Assembly: GCF_036785885.1 (NCBI RefSeq)
Contig: NC_092320.1
Location: forward strand, 13,951,557 to 14,015,556
Length of the DNA: 64,000 bases
Direction: 5' to 3'
Source of the DNA: Coffea arabica
Taxonomy: Eukaryota; Streptophyta; Magnoliopsida; Gentianales; Rubiaceae
Made by a program: the position numbers and the translations under genes. Shown here piece by piece: positions 62,451-64,000 of this stretch. Under the pieces are notes generated by a model. It saw only the letters and a list, made by a program, of their open reading frames with translations, was not told the DNA's origin and did not search any database. How positions within the stretch are numbered: position 1 is the first letter of the stretch; every line of letters starts with the position of its first letter.

Positions 62451-64000
62451 TGTCCTTCAAATATTTTAAAGGGCTACCGTATTATGTACTCAAAAGATAC
62501 CGAATAAGAGGTGGGATTAGGGTTGTCTTGTCTATAGTATTAGAAAAATATACGCAATTCAGAGATAGGTGATAATGTTAGAATTTTACCATTAACCCCC
62601 CTTTTTATACTTATTTTAGGACTAGAAAAAGACTTTTTTAAATATTAGTTTAGAAATAACACCATGATACTCGTCATAGATGCGCTGCACATCCAGCATT
62701 TTCCTTCAAGTATTTAACATGATATACATGGTTTTTAACCTAAAGAAACATTAACGAAGCAGATTTGAAGCCTTCGATCATATCAAATCCACATTTATTA
62801 GAAACTCCTATTCAAGTGCTCCATAGCTCCAAAAAATTAAAAACAAATTCTGCAAAAGCAAAATATGGATGGCGGGTATATATCAAACGCGTAACAACTA
62901 ATAAAATCTTATTCATTGACGGCATAAGATCGAGTGGAGTAGATACACTCTAAAAAATACTTAGTCTAATAGATGGCATGTGCCCCCTTGATCAGTTGAT
63001 CTCTACAGCGTATACTCAATTGTAGAAGAATCGTTGGACGATCCCAGAGATATAGAGGCACGTTAATTTCCCAGCTGCTACGGCACCGGCGAATTTGACC
63101 AGCTTATTTATAATTCCAAGTTATTTTTTTAGTAGTTTGCAATGAGAATACTTTGTACAAGATAGGATCCAAGCAGTATAATCTTTTAGCCAATAGGTAA
63201 ATACCTTTCTGTCCCCCGGCTGGCATGTTGATAAAGTTAGCAGTGACTTCTCTTCAATGCGCACAGTTGGGTAGTTTGATATTCTTAATGTCATTTTGCT
63301 CATATCTCAAGAAACGTGGAATGAGTCCAAGTTCCTTAGCTTTAAAATACTGTATGGTAAAAATTTCCTTTCTTTTTTTTTTTTTTGGTTCTTTAAATGG
63401 CATCACATTACATATTCGTACTAGGTAGTCTTTACCCTGAATCTTGGAAGTTTGAACATCTTAAAGTTCTGAAAAGGATGCTCGATTCTGTTGCATGATA
63501 GAATAAATGGTGTAGCCACAAATGGTGGTGTAATCTGATGGCCTATTAACCTAAAAGCCATTCGGCTTTCTGGTTTGTTTAGCAATACCGAAGGTCCGGA
63601 AGGCTGATCACTTTTGTGGACAGAGTTTCCAAGCTTGCTTTGCTGTTGCGCTGCATATTTATAGCACGAGGTTGACTTTGCCACCAAAACTTTCTTGAAT
63701 TTCTGAGTTTTCCATTAGAGCTCATAGTCTTTCAAAATTAGCTTCTTCGCGTTCCAGGTATGCATGAATGAATCTGCTCGATCTACACCATCAAATAACT
63801 AAAAGGGTTCGCCCAATAATTCATAAAAAGTTGGGTAAATTACACTACTAACTTCCTCTTTGGTTATTGCAGAAGTTAAAGACCTCCACTCTTGATTTTA
63901 TAATAACAAGGACTACACTTTTTAGAAAGAGGGATTTGAACTAAGAAATTAGAATCTCTAAGCTCTAGAGTCTTTATTTCAACCATAATAACAAGGTCTC
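62451..64000. other. AT-rich intergenic DNA to the window end, no supported gene
   Basis: Short frames on both strands, including one of 88 codons at 63421-63687 (minus), have no recognisable domain, splice logic or codon pattern. A T-tract lies at 63372-63386. Confidence 0.4.

Noticed and set aside
63421-63687. Minus-strand frame of 88 codons near the window end
   Set aside because: No recognisable motif or flanking exons; codon pattern not distinguishable from chance.

Overview
This window is nuclear DNA of a flowering plant, most likely a eudicot. The genes have many introns with GT..AG borders, the intergenic DNA is AT-rich and full of MITEs (small non-autonomous DNA transposons), and the proteins belong to plant families. 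I cannot name the species. I saw no tRNA, rRNA or CRISPR.

Genes supported from left to right: the 5' end of an F-box gene (1-160, minus); a 208-residue two-helix membrane protein of unknown family (12641-13267, plus); two tandem RCI2/PMP3 genes (15162-15488 and 16720-17542, minus); a protein with two matrin/U1-type zinc fingers (19541-23610, minus); an unrecognised 310-residue protein with a 23-residue repeat carrying DLN-type cores (27724-30154, minus); a plastid YbaB/EbfC nucleoid-associated protein of the STIC2 type (44934-50905, plus); and a secreted serine carboxypeptidase of the BRS1/SCPL24 type (52828-58192, minus). The exon models were built by hand; every junction keeps phase. From memory, the order carboxypeptidase, YbaB protein, zinc finger/unknown/F-box, RCI2 resembles two Arabidopsis blocks (around At4g30610-30660 and At2g24010-24040), so the gene backbone looks like conserved microsynteny expanded by transposons.

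Mobile DNA makes up much of the rest. A 5.25 kb non-autonomous Helitron (1794-7047) carries a decayed, intron-containing stalk fragment of a kinesin-5 gene. A complete 9.77 kb Ty3/gypsy element of the Tat type (31863-41635) has two LTRs that I read as identical, an intact 1901-codon gag-pol with a second RNase H, and a separate spliced gene on the opposite strand (38426-40635) with its own TATA box. A Pack-MULE (43763-44835) holds a captured piece of a TRM/LONGIFOLIA-like gene and ends 98 bp before the ATG of the STIC2-type gene. Further foldback MULE, hAT and Stowaway elements, several with clear target-site duplications, fill the remaining intergenic DNA.

The genes do not form one pathway. 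The most notable structures are the antisense spliced gene of the retrotransposon, the mismatch between its identical LTRs and its unmatched flanks, the two gene-capturing DNA transposons, and the 23-residue repeat protein.
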